Source: Platynereis dumerilii (lineage: Eukaryota; Annelida; Polychaeta; Phyllodocida; Nereididae). From it: 64,000 nucleotides of DNA. The notes beneath the pieces are model-generated. The model had not been told where the DNA came from. It made no database searches and saw nothing but the letters and a program-made list of their open reading frames with translations. Shown one piece after another: positions 23,560-34,300 of this stretch. The stretch covers positions 10,063,658-10,127,657 of the forward strand of contig JAPTHN010000018.1 of the NCBI GenBank assembly GCA_026936325.1. The letters run 5' to 3'. The first letter of the stretch is position 1. Every line of letters begins with the position of its first letter. Made by a program: the position numbers and the translations under genes.

Positions 23560-24093
23560 CAATATCAATTTACGCATTTACCTAGTTTGTAGGCCAGGAT
23601 GCAATAAAAAAATATTAAAAGATAAGAAAAAAAATTTTTGCATCAACTATCCATGTGTTTGGATGGACTGAAACCTATAATTTATGAGCTATTAGCTAAA
23701 ATAGACATTTTCGCATGATAATTCAATGTTAACCATATATCTGTGTCTGTATATATAGAGAAAGCATGGGAACTTAGAAAACATATTTTATATAACTAGT
23801 AATACTGTATTTTTTTAAAATGTTATATATGTAAACTTATATAGCCACCTGGTGATGTTTATCGAGTGTGATTTGAAGTGGCAGATAAACCCCTGAGGGG
23901 TTGGGTACCACCTATATTTTTGTGTGATTATGTGTGTATATGTTAATTGTACCTGTCACTATAAAATAAAAGTCAATCAATCAATCAATCAAAATATCTT
24001 TGGGGCTCTTGAGCAACATCTAAAACACCTTCAAATGAGCTGAAATTTCAATATCAATTTATGTATTTACCTAGCTTGGAGGCCAGGATGCAA
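23560..24093. mobile_element. Insertion in unit 1 flanked by 45-bp direct repeats
   Basis: Unit 2 has one copy of a 45-base sequence (CAATATCAATTTACG through GGCCAGGATGCAA). Unit 1 has two (23560-23604, 24049-24093) around about 440 extra bases. The extra DNA ends in a SINE/LINE-like tail with (AATC)n at about 23970-23992, preceded by AATAAAAGT. The direct repeat is longer than usual for target-primed insertion, so duplication may also have been involved. Confidence 0.6.
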
Positions 24094-24783
24094 GAAAAGA
24101 ATTTCAGTGAATTTGTTATCTTTTAATTAATCATACATTTTTACACTCAATTGTAGTCCACATTTGGACTGAGCATGGAGCAAGTGCTGACCACAGGCCA
24201 TGTGGCTCCATCTACATACTAACACAACAACAAAATATTATTAGAATGTTATTCCATAATGCTCTTTAGTAAGATTATGACAATACTAGCTGAATATCAC
24301 CTTTATAATCTTAACTAGCAACACCAGTCAATCATCTTTAACAGCAAATACCACTGCATATTAATCAGTAATTCAACCTCACCTCTTCATTATACAGCAA
24401 TATTAATATGCTAATGTTATGACAAGGAAATGGGAAGTTTCCTCAAAAACGTTATGCTAGCATTACTTGCTAATGTTATGTTATAACATTATCCTAACCT
24501 TTGCTCCTCATTATGATGTAATGTCATATGCTAGCACTGTGTAAGAAATTGAGAAGTTTCATGGAAAAGGTTTTCCTAATGATTAGCCACTAATATTATT
24601 CTAACTTAGCAATGATAATGTTATGTTAATATTACAAGATTATTGTACAAGCCATCTTATCTCTGACACTTCTTTAAGATCCTGGTCAGGTTAGTATAAC
24701 ATTACAAGAATATCATCAGTGTCACATTACCCGGTAACACCCTGCTCAGAAACTGGTGATGTTACGGAAATGTTAGCTGTTTG

Positions 24784-25690
24784 GTGGGATAATGATAAGT
24801 CTAGGAAAAGGGGAGGTCAATATGTTGCTATTACAAGATCTGTCAGCTGCATTTGACACTATCGATCATGACATACTCATACGAAGACTGAAAGATGATC
24901 ATGGGATTGAAGGAACAGCCTTGGACTGGTTAAGATCTTACATTTCAAACAGAACACAATCTGTTGTAATAAATGATGTCATCTCTGAAAAACTAGCCCT
25001 GAAGTATGGCGTAGCACAAGGATCAAAGCTTGGTCCTATTCAGTGCAACTCCTACATTACACCTGTAAGTGAAATGGCAGCAAAGAACCATATCAATGAT
25101 GAAAATTATGCAAATGATCAACAACTAATGCACTCCTTCAAACCAACTCTGGTCTCTCAAGAAGATGCAAAAGTAAAATGGAGAAATGTTTATCAGATAT
25201 CAGACATTTCCTGAGCAACAACATGCTCTGCAATAATGGTTTAAAAAAAAACAGAACTACTAATCACTGGAACCCAACAACAATTAAATGAACTACACAT
25301 CAAAGCCATACCGGATGCCCAAAATTTTAAAAAATAAGTTTTTAAGGTCATTGTAACTAAACATGCATTTTAATTTGCCTTCAACTTTCGTTTTTTATTT
25401 TGACTGTAAATTTTTAATTGTGTTGTTATTCTTATTTTAAATTATTTTATTTTATAATTCATAATTTATTTTTATTCTGTTTTTAATGTTATCTACTTGT
25501 TATTTTGTTATATAATCGGTGACACTAGTTTAAAACTAATGTTTTTATGTTATCAAAACCGATTCAAAATAAAAATTGTCTATTGTCTATTGTCTATCTA
25601 TTTCAGTCGAAAATGTTGATATCACAGCATCAGGCCATGCCAGGAACCTTGGTGAAATTTTCGATAAGAACATGTCAATGGAACGATCAA
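24784..25690 (+). mobile_element. Truncated CR1/L2-type LINE, reverse-transcriptase fragment (unit 1)
   Basis: The reading 24792-25214 matches the reverse-transcriptase core of the LINE at 51062-54215. It contains DLSAAFDTIDHDIL and a degraded active-site box (YANDQQL instead of YADDEQL), and AQGS replaces PQGS. The copy is 5'-truncated and interrupted near 25301-25597 by another retrotransposon tail. After about 25690 the similarity stops. It is not functional. Confidence 0.85.
25301..25597 (+). mobile_element. Non-LTR 3' UTR fragment with (TTGTCTA)n tail
   Basis: Interrupts the LINE fragment of unit 1 and is absent from unit 2. It ends in AAAATAAAAATTGTCTATTG and further TTGTCTA repeats. 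This is a 5'-truncated insertion of a second LINE family. Confidence 0.65.
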
Positions 25691-25699
25691 ATAAAATTA

Positions 25700-26948
25700 A
25701 AGGTGGTCAGGATATGTAGTCACGCATTTCTCTGTATTCATGAGGCACTTCTTATCCTTGCTGAAAATTAATTACAATGCGGTTGTAGAGGGGTTACTAG
25801 ATCTTTGTATGCTTCCATTTACTTTTTCCAGAAATATGTTGAACTTGTGTTGATTCGCTATCGATATGATCATGCATGCATGATGTCTGCAATTCTTCTC
25901 ATCTGCTCAAAGAAAAAGATAAATGATCAATAGACCCAGTTGACACTATCAGTGATTTATGTGGTAGACTTGTGTGATAGTCTATCACTACTATACTGAG
26001 TGTAATAGTCTATCACACTAAGCCTACTAGATAAATGAATTTTGAAAGAATACCAATCATCTAGGAAACTTTGAATGAGCAATGAGGCCATCCCAAATTC
26101 TGCGAGCGGTTGATTGATTTGCTTTATTGTAGAAAGGTAACAACACATTTCTAATCAGTTCTCACACCAACACATAAACTAAAATTTGTATTATAATAGG
26201 CCTTAAGGGGACATCATTTGATAATTGGGGGGAGGGTGCTTGGAAGCTGGGGTTTTCTATGACGATTTATTTTTTAGTGATGGCACCAGTTGTTGTTTTT
26301 GGGAGGGGACGTCCTCAAATATTTGTTTCACATCAGGCTACCCTCTACCAGGAATTACTTATATCAAGATTGATCAGAAAGAATTTATCTAATTCACAAA
26401 AACAGGGCAAGATATTATTTATTTAGAAAAAACTCCAAGCCCTCACTCGAGTATCCAATAACAATGAAAACATTGAATAAGTGACAGTTGATCAGAGGGA
26501 GAATATTTTGGTCGGGGGTCTATTGGGTTTTCCTGTCGCAGAATGCATAGCTGTCGACACAAGTTATAACGTGATGACGCCCTGATATTATTACCATGGT
26601 AGCATGTAGGGATAAAAAAAAATTAATCTGGCAGGGGATTCATTGTTATGAGGAAATTTGACAGAATGGCCATGTAGGCTTTATCTGTTTATCATACTTT
26701 ATAGGCCTATGGCTGCAGTGTGCAAAACAATCAGTGGCATATATATCAGACGACTTTTCATTATTGACGGCGAATTTGACGCAGGCCTATTTTTTGGTCA
26801 TGGTCATAAAAAATTACAGCAATTTGATGATTGTCACAGGCCTAATACCATGGCAGTCCCTTGTCAGACAAGAATTTATTGTTGGTACCGGTAGACAGCC
26901 AGTTCAAAGATCAGGTTGACAACACTCCGACTCCGACCATCACGCCCC
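25700..26948. other. Spacer between duplication units
   Basis: AT-rich DNA with no recognisable gene. A local inverted motif around GATAGTCTATCAC lies at about 25974-26010. Confidence 0.3.
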
Positions 26949-27482
26949 GGCAAAATTTGAATGGATCTGTGAAAAAGAATAGCGGAAAACTTGAATAAGA
27001 AAAAAATACCATCATGCTAGTGGTAGGACAACTTCCTTCACCTATCCCCCATAAAACTGCGATTTCACCCATAGCAATGCAATGTCATATTTCAAATTGC
27101 TGTAGCACACTCTGAAATTTGTCTGATTTGGCTCAAATTTTTACTGAATTTTTTTTCATATATTGGAACATATTTGGGGTATCCCATTGAAAATTCAAAA
27201 GCTTATTTTTTGTGTGCAATCTGCATCACCCTAATGAATATGCTGACTGACGATCATTATAAAATATGGATTTTTTAGTAAGACTGAGTAATATCATGTA
27301 CAATGTTATAGTGAAGAAAAGTTTTAATTCTATTAAACTTGCATGACGTGGCTTAAAAACTAGAATGCTGTTCTGATCAGTTAATTATGAGTTGTGCTTG
27401 GTAGTGCTTAAGAAAAAAATGAGACCGAGAGAAAATAACAGGCTGTACTGATAAACACTAATGAGCTATTGTTTAAAAACAG

Positions 27483-27489
27483 TATAAAA
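27483..27489 (+). promoter_or_regulatory. TATA box of protease copy 2
   Basis: TATAAAA, 50 bases before the ATG, within 5' flanking DNA almost identical to that of copy 1. Confidence 0.8.
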
Positions 27490-27532
27490 CCAGACTCAAG
27501 GGAGGAGAAGGCAAGCAATTGAAGCTTGCAAG

Positions 27533-28735
27533 ATGAAGGTTGCACTGTTCCTCACATTCGTCTGCTTGGCCGCTGCCTTGCCCAAGGCTCGTCAGGTCAA
27601 CAACCTTGACCATCCTACCAGACTCCCTGGTGAATTTCTGATTGTGCTTCACAGACCAGCAGGAAAAGTCACCAACATCCAGTATGCTTCAAGCGTTGCC
27701 TCCAAGATGGCTGCCATCTCCTCCAAGATCACCGTCCTGAACCTCTTCACCAATCTCATGGCCCCCATCCTTCATGTGAAGACTTCTGATGAGGCCGTTA
27801 TCAGCCAACTCTTTGCTATTGATGAGATCGACAGCATTGATGTAAATGCTGTAGAGCAGTTTACTGAGCAGTGTTCCAGCCAGAGCACAGGAAGTTCCCT
27901 CTGGGGTCTCAGCAGAGTAAGTTCTGAATCTGAACCTGACTACGATTCTGCCACCTTCAGCTTCTCCTCCAGCGATGGTTCAGGAGTCAGAGTTTATATC
28001 CATGACACATCCATCAGGCTGACACATCAAGATTTCGGTGGAAGAGCTGAATTTGGAGAAAACTTTGTTGGAGGTAGCAATGATGACAATAATGGACATG
28101 GAACCCACTGCGCAGGAACCGCTGCTGGAGGAAGCTATGGTGTGGCAAGGGGAGCAACTCTTGTTGCTGTCAAGGTTTTGGGAGACAGTGGATCTGGATC
28201 TTTTGCTGGAATCATCAGTGGTCTTGACTGGATGGTTGGCGATGTGCAGAGCAGAGGAGTCAGAGGTGTTGGAAGCATGTCCCTGGGAGGTGGAACTAAC
28301 ACTGCCTTGAACTCAGCTGTAGACAGTGCTGATGCTGCTAACGTCCCAGTTGTCGCATCTGCTGGAAACAGCAATAACAATGCCTGCAACCAGTCTCCAG
28401 CAGGTGCTGCAGGAGCCATCACTGTTGCAGCAACTGACATCAGCGATACCCTCTCCTCCTTCTCAAGCTGGGGAACATGTGTCGATATTATGGCTCCTGG
28501 ATCAAACATCCTGTCTGCCTCTCACTTGAGTGACACCGGAAGCCGTTCTCTGTCTGGAACCTCCATGTCCTGCCCCCATGTTGCTGGTCTCGTTGCTAAC
28601 TACTTGGCTGCCAACCCCAATGCATCTTCAGCCCAGGTGAAGACTTACATCGCCACCTCATCTTCTGCGGATCAGATCAACATGAGAGGAACCAGTGGAA
28701 CCCCCAACCTCCTCATGTACTCCAGCTGTGCATAG
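27533..28735 (+). CDS. Secreted proteinase K-like serine protease (S8 subtilase)
   Basis: An endopeptidase of the subtilase family, made as a secreted zymogen. The 400-residue intronless frame starts with a signal peptide (about 1-16). An I9-type propeptide follows (about 32-110, from LPGEFLIVLHRP). The catalytic domain starts near residue 112-120, with SSLWGLSRVSS matching the usual start of mature proteinase K-like enzymes. The triad is readable: Asp158 (in YIHDTSI), His189 (in NGHGTHCAGT) and Ser344 (in [12 protein letters not shown]), plus oxyanion Asn279 (AGNSNNN). Six mature-domain cysteines (114, 193, 285, 316, 347, 399) suggest disulfides. His157 before the catalytic Asp and Ser160 in place of the common Gly are unusual. 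A TATA box lies 50 bases upstream and AATAAA follows the stop. The coding DNA is clearly richer in G and C than its surroundings. A digestive or extracellular role is inferred; physiological substrate unknown. Confidence 0.95.
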   Translation: MKVALFLTFVCLAAALPKARQVNNLDHPTRLPGEFLIVLHRPAGKVTNIQYASSVASKMAAISSKITVLNLFTNLMAPILHVKTSDEAVISQLFAIDEIDSIDVNAVEQFTEQCSSQSTGSSLWGLSRVSSESEPDYDSATFSFSSSDGSGVRVYIHDTSIRLTHQDFGGRAEFGENFVGGSNDDNNGHGTHCAGTAAGGSYGVARGATLVAVKVLGDSGSGSFAGIISGLDWMVGDVQSRGVRGVGSMSLGGGTNTALNSAVDSADAANVPVVASAGNSNNNACNQSPAGAAGAITVAATDISDTLSSFSSWGTCVDIMAPGSNILSASHLSDTGSRSLSGTSMSCPHVAGLVANYLAANPNASSAQVKTYIATSSSADQINMRGTSGTPNLLMYSSCA

Positions 28736-28782
28736 AGTAGTAGTTGCTGTTTTGGTGTGAATTTATTTAAAATTTTGTGCCA

Positions 28783-28788
28783 AATAAA
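28783..28788 (+). terminator. PolyA signal of protease copy 2
   Basis: AATAAA about 50 bases after the TAG stop, conserved with copy 1. Confidence 0.8.
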
Positions 28789-29305
28789 ATATAAAAAGAA
28801 CAGTTGTTTCCTTTGTTTTGCTATAAACCTATATAATTCTATCATCAGCAACCAACTTCAGCATATATCATCATCATTATCGTTGCCTTTTGTAAGTAAC
28901 AATGCCTTGTGCTCCAGTAGAGATCTAGTATATTAATTTCTAACTTTATAAATCCTCCATTATGTATGCCACTCACATGATTTCAGTAAAGTGATATTCT
29001 ATTATATGTAAATGCCATAGCATTAAGCAGACACCGCCATGGACCAACATTTTAAGAGACTAAGTAGTCAGAACATTAGCATATAATATTACTTTATGGT
29101 GAAGGTTGAGATACTGGTTGATATGGAGTGGTAAATTTTATTAAAGATGGTTGCCTGGTGTTACTACATGACATTACAAAGGTAATATTCATCTAATATT
29201 GTCATAATCATGACATTCATTTATGTATACAGCACATAGAGAGTTAGCAGTTATATCACACAATCAGTTTCCTTTGAGACGGGAACTTTTAGTTGTTAGA
29301 ATGAC

Positions 29306-29475
29306 TCAGGAGCTGGATGGGCTCCTCTGCATCCTATTGTAATTGTGCGTTTCCAGGGGTCCACCAGCTACGAGTTCTATGTCGAACCAATGTGCTTGGA
29401 ACTGGTCAGGGTCTTCAGGTATCAGCTCTCCATGGTAACTGTAGCCAGGACAAAAGGAAGATCCAAAATCACTGT
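29306..29475 (-). other. Possible terminal exon on the reverse strand, unit 2
   Basis: Counterpart of 23072-23241, same length, with only a couple of base differences and the same acceptor-like TTATTCCAG. Because the entire duplication is nearly identical, this conservation is not evidence of selection. Confidence 0.25.
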
Positions 29476-30466
29476 CTGGAATAAAAAAAGGTAGAGAGTA
29501 GCAAGAAGAAGTAAGAGACCAGGCCTAGCAAATTGCCAGGTCACCAAAATTATTAGCATGTTCTTTTTACAGAACAAGCCAAGTCTCTCTAGTGATGCTG
29601 ATACACTCAGCCTGGTGGGCGTCACGCATTTCCAGGATCAAACTTTGTGGTTAAGAAGAAAATCTCTCACAGCTTATGGCGGCCATAGATTCCTTTTTTA
29701 CACACTTTAAGCATTGATATCAATATCAATTTACGTATTTACCTAGCTTGGAGGCCAGGATGCAATAAAAGAATTTCAGGGAATTTGTTATCTTTTAATT
29801 AATCATACATTTTTACACTCAATTGTAGTACACATTTGGACTGAGCATGGAGCAAGTGCTGACCGCAGGCCATGTGCCTGATCCTACATACTAACACAAC
29901 AACAAAATATTATTAGAATGTTATTCCATAATGCTCTTTAGTAAGATTATGACAATATTAGCTGAATATCACCTGTGTAATCTTAACTAGTAACACCAGT
30001 CAATCATCTTTAACAGCAAATACCACTGCATATTAACCAGTAATTCAACCTCACCTCTTCATTATACAGCAATATTAATATGCTAATGTTATGACAAGGA
30101 AATGGGAAGTTGCCTCAAAAACGTTATGCTAACATGACTTGCTAATCCTCATTATAAATATGTCTATGTCTATGTCTATGTCTATGATTTAATGCTATAT
30201 GCTAACACTGTGAAAGAAATCGAGAAGTTTCGTGGAAAAGGTTAGGCTAATGATTAGCCACTAATGTTATTGTAACTTAGCAATTATAATGTTATGACAA
30301 TATTACCAGATTACTGCACATGTCGTCTTATCTCTAACACTTCCTTAAGATCCTGGTAGGGTTAGTATAACATTATACGAATATCATCAGTGTCAAATTA
30401 CCCTGTAACACCCTGCTCAGAAACTGGTGATGTTGCGGATATGTTAGCTGTTTGGTGGGATTATGA

Positions 30467-31317
30467 TCTGTCAGCTGTATTTGACACCATTGATCATGAC
30501 ATACTCACACGAAAACTGAAAGATAATCATGGGATTGAAGGAACAGCCTTGGACTGGTTAAGATCTTACATTTCAAACAGTACAAAATCTGTTGTAATAA
30601 ATGATGTCAACTCTTATAAACTAGCCCTGAAGTATAGTGTGCCACAAGGATCAAAGCTTGGTCCTATTCTGTTCGACTCCTACATTGCACCTGTAAGTGA
30701 AATGGCAGCAAAGAACCATATCAACGATGAAAAATATGCAGATGATCAACAACTAATACTCTCCTTCAAACCAACTCTGATCTCTCAAGAAGATGCAAAA
30801 AGTAAAATGGAGAAATGTATATCAGATATCAGACATTTCCTAAGCAACAACATGCTCTGCAACAATGGCAAAAAAACTGAACTACTAATCATTGGAACAC
30901 CACAACAATTAAATAAACTGCACATCTCATCTATTTCAGTCGAAAATGTTGATATCACCGCATCAGGCCATGCCAGGAACCTGGGTGTAATCTTCAATAA
31001 GAAAAATAATGTCAATGGAAAGTCATGTAAATAAAATGTGTAGGAATGCATTGTTCAATATAAAGAACATTGCGAAAATTAGGAAGAGTTTTGATAAGGC
31101 TACCATGAAAACTATTGTTAATGCCCTCGTCACCCCTCACTTGAACTATGGCAACGGCCTTCTCCTGGGAATTTCAAAAGGACTAAGTCTTGTTTGTAAA
31201 CTACAAGTAGCTCAAAATTCAGCTGTGAGAATATTTTGAACAGGTGAAACGATATGATAGCATCACATGCTATAGAAAGAACCTCTACTGGTTTCCTATA
31301 CATGCAGCTATACTGTT
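30467..31317 (+). mobile_element. Truncated CR1/L2-type LINE, reverse-transcriptase fragment (unit 2)
   Basis: Carries the RT core (DTIDHDIL, PQGSKLGPILF and YADDQQL all readable), then the connection region, then NALVTPHLNYGNGLL and QNSAVRIF in a shifted frame. It is closest to the LINE at 51062-54215. It is 5'-truncated just before DLSAAF, with several frame breaks, and its 3' part runs directly into the satellite. Relative to unit 1 it lacks about 45 bases at the 5' edge. Confidence 0.85.
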
Positions 31318-31339
31318 GAGAGGCACACTGTAATCATAT

Positions 31340-34300
31340 TCGTGTCTGAACACTGTGACAATACTGTCAACTGTACAATAGTACATTGTAACATGAGCAT
31401 TCACTCTACCATTGCGAGGTAAATGTAACAATATTGCCTGAAACTGTGACAATGCAAATTCTCTGAACTTGTAACACTGTAAAAGGACAGTATGAATAGC
31501 CAGTCTGTTCATTGTAATGATATTCTTAGTACATAATCTATGGAGATTCATAATGTCTGATCTTTTCACAATATTTTGTCTCAGTTAAGGACAATAGCCA
31601 ATCTGTTCATTGTAACGATATTCTTAGTACATAATCTATGAAGATGTATAATGTCTGATCTTGTCACAATATTTTGTCTGAGTTAATGAGAATAGCCAGT
31701 CTTTTCATTGTAACAATATTCTTAGTACACAATCTATGGAGATGCGTAATGTCTGATCTTGTGCGTATTCTGTCTGAGTTAATGACAATAGCCAGTCTTT
31801 TCATTGTAACGATATTCTTAGTAAATAATCTATGGAGATGCGTAATGTCTGATCTTGCTACAATATTTTGTCTGAGTTAATGACAATAGCCAGTCTGTTC
31901 CTTGTAACAATATTTTTAGAACATAATCTATGGAGATGCATAATGTCTGATCTTGTCACAATATTTTGTCTGAGTTAATGACAATAGCCAGTCTGTTCAT
32001 TGTAACGATATCCTTAATACATAAACTGAAGATGTGAAACATCTGATCTTGTCACAATATTTTGTCTGAGTTAATGACTATAGCCAGTCTGTTCATTGTA
32101 ACGATATTCTTAGTACATAATCTATGGAGATGCAGAATGTCTGATCCTGTCACAATATTTTGTCTGAGTTAATGACAATAGCAAGTCTGTTCATTGTAAC
32201 GATATTCTTAATACATAAACTGAAGATGTGAAACGTCTGATCTTGTCACAATATTTTGTCTGAGTTAATGACAACAGCTAGTCTGTTCATTGTAATGATA
32301 TTCTTAGTACACAATCTTTGGAGATGCAGAATGTCTGATCTTGTCACAATATTCTGTCTGAGTTAATGACAATAGCCAGTCTGTTCATTGTAATGATATT
32401 CTTAGTACACAATCTTTGGAGATGCAGAATGTCTGATCTTGTCACAATATTTTGTCTGAGTTAATGACAATAGCTAGTCTGTTCATTGTAACAATATTCC
32501 TAGTAAATGATCAGTGGAGATGCGTAATATCTGATAATGTCACAATATTTTGTCTGAGTTAATGACAATAGCCAGTCTGTTCATTGTAACGATATTCTTA
32601 ATACATAAACTGAAGATGTGAAACGTCTGATCTTGTCACAATATTTTGTCTGAGTTAATGACAACAGCTAGTCTGTTCATTGTAATGATATTCTTAGTAC
32701 ATAATCTTTGGAGATGCAGAATGTCTGATCTTGTCACAATATTCTGTCTGAGTTAATGACAATAGCCAGTCTGTTCATTGTAATGATATTCTTAGTACAC
32801 AATCTTTGGAGATGCAGAATGTCTGATCTTGTCACAATATTTTGTCTGAGTTAATGACAATAGCTAGTCTGTTCATTGTAACAATATTCCTAGTAAATGA
32901 TCAGTGGAGATGCGTAATATCTGATAATGTCACAATATTTTGTCTGAGTTAATGACAATAGCTAGTCTGTTCATTGTAACAATATTCTTAGTACATAATC
33001 TTTGGAGATGCAGAACGTCTGATCTTGTCACAATATTTTGTCTGAGTTAATGACAATAGCCAGTCTGTTCATTGTAACGATATTCTTAGAACATAATCTA
33101 TGGAGATGCGTAATGTCTGATTTTGTCACAATATTTTGTCTTAGTTAATGACAACAGCCAGTCTGTTCATTGTAACGATATTCTTAGTAAATAATCTATG
33201 GAGATGCGTAATGTCTGATCTTTTCACAGTATTTTGTCTTAGTTAATGACAATAGCTAGTCTGTTCATTGTAACGATATTCCTAGTAAATGATCAGTGGA
33301 GATGCGTAATGTCTGATCATGTCACAATATTTTGTCGAGTTAATGAAAATAGCTAGTCTGTTCATTGTAAGGATACTCTTAGCAAATAATCTGTGGAGAT
33401 GCGTAATGTCTGATCTTGTCACAATATTTTGTCTGAGTTAATGACAATAGCCAGTCTGTTCATTGTAACAATATTCTTAGTACATAATCTATGGAGATGC
33501 ATAATGTCTGATCTTGTCACAATATTTTGTCTGAGTTAATTACAATAGTCAGTCTGTTCATTGTAACAATATTCTTAGTACAAAATCTATGAGGATGTGA
33601 AATGTCTGATTTTGTCACAATATTTTGTCTGAGTTAATGACAATAGCCAGTCTGTTCATTGTAACAATATTCTCAGTACATAATCTATGAAGATGTGTAA
33701 TGTCTGATCTTGTCACAATATTCTGTCTGAGTTAAAGACAATAGCCAGTCTGTTCATTGTAACGATATTCTTAGTTCATAATCTATGGAGATGCAGAATG
33801 TCTGATCTTGTCACAATATTTTGTTTGAGTTAATGACAATAGCCAGTCTGTTCATTGTAACTATATTCTTAGAACATAATCTGTAGAGATGTGCAATGTC
33901 TGATTTTGTCACAATATTTTCTCTGAGTTAATGACAACAGTCAGTCTGTTCATTGTAACAATATTCTTAGTACAAAATCTATGAGGATGTGAAATGTCTG
34001 ATTTTGTCACAATATTTTGTCTGAGTTAATGACAATAGCCAGTCTGTTCATTGTAATGATATCCTTAGTACATAATCTATGAAGATGTGTAATGTCTGAT
34101 CTTGTCACAATATTCTGTCTGAGTTAATGACAATAGCCAGTCTGTTCATTGTAACGATATTCTTAGTACATAATCTATGGAGATGCAGAATGTCTGATCT
34201 TGTCACAATATTTTGTTTGAGTTAATGACAATAGCCAGTCTGTTCATTGTAACGATATTCTTAGAACATAATCTGTGGAGATGCGTAATGTCTGATTTTG

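Larger units (their letters stand above)
20359..25690. repeat. Segmental duplication, unit 1
   Basis: Homologous in the same orientation to 26949-31020. Homology starts at GGCAAAAT upstream of the protease promoter and runs through the gene, its 3' flank and a truncated LINE. Unit 1 carries insertions missing from unit 2 (20714-21186, about 23605-24048, about 25301-25597). Coding and flanking DNA are both nearly identical, so the duplication is recent or has been homogenised. Confidence 0.9.
26949..31020. repeat. Segmental duplication, unit 2
   Basis: Counterpart of 20359-25690. It lacks the three insertions of unit 1 but has its own extra stretch of about 134 bp at 29169-29302, where unit 1 reads straight through GTTACTACAATGACTC. 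A TATGTC hexamer repeat at 30159-30187 is also specific to this unit. Confidence 0.9.

Noticed and set aside
31674-31880. Hydrophobic repeated open frame in the satellite
   Set aside because: It is a chance open reading of two 98-bp monomers; other monomers have stops and indels.
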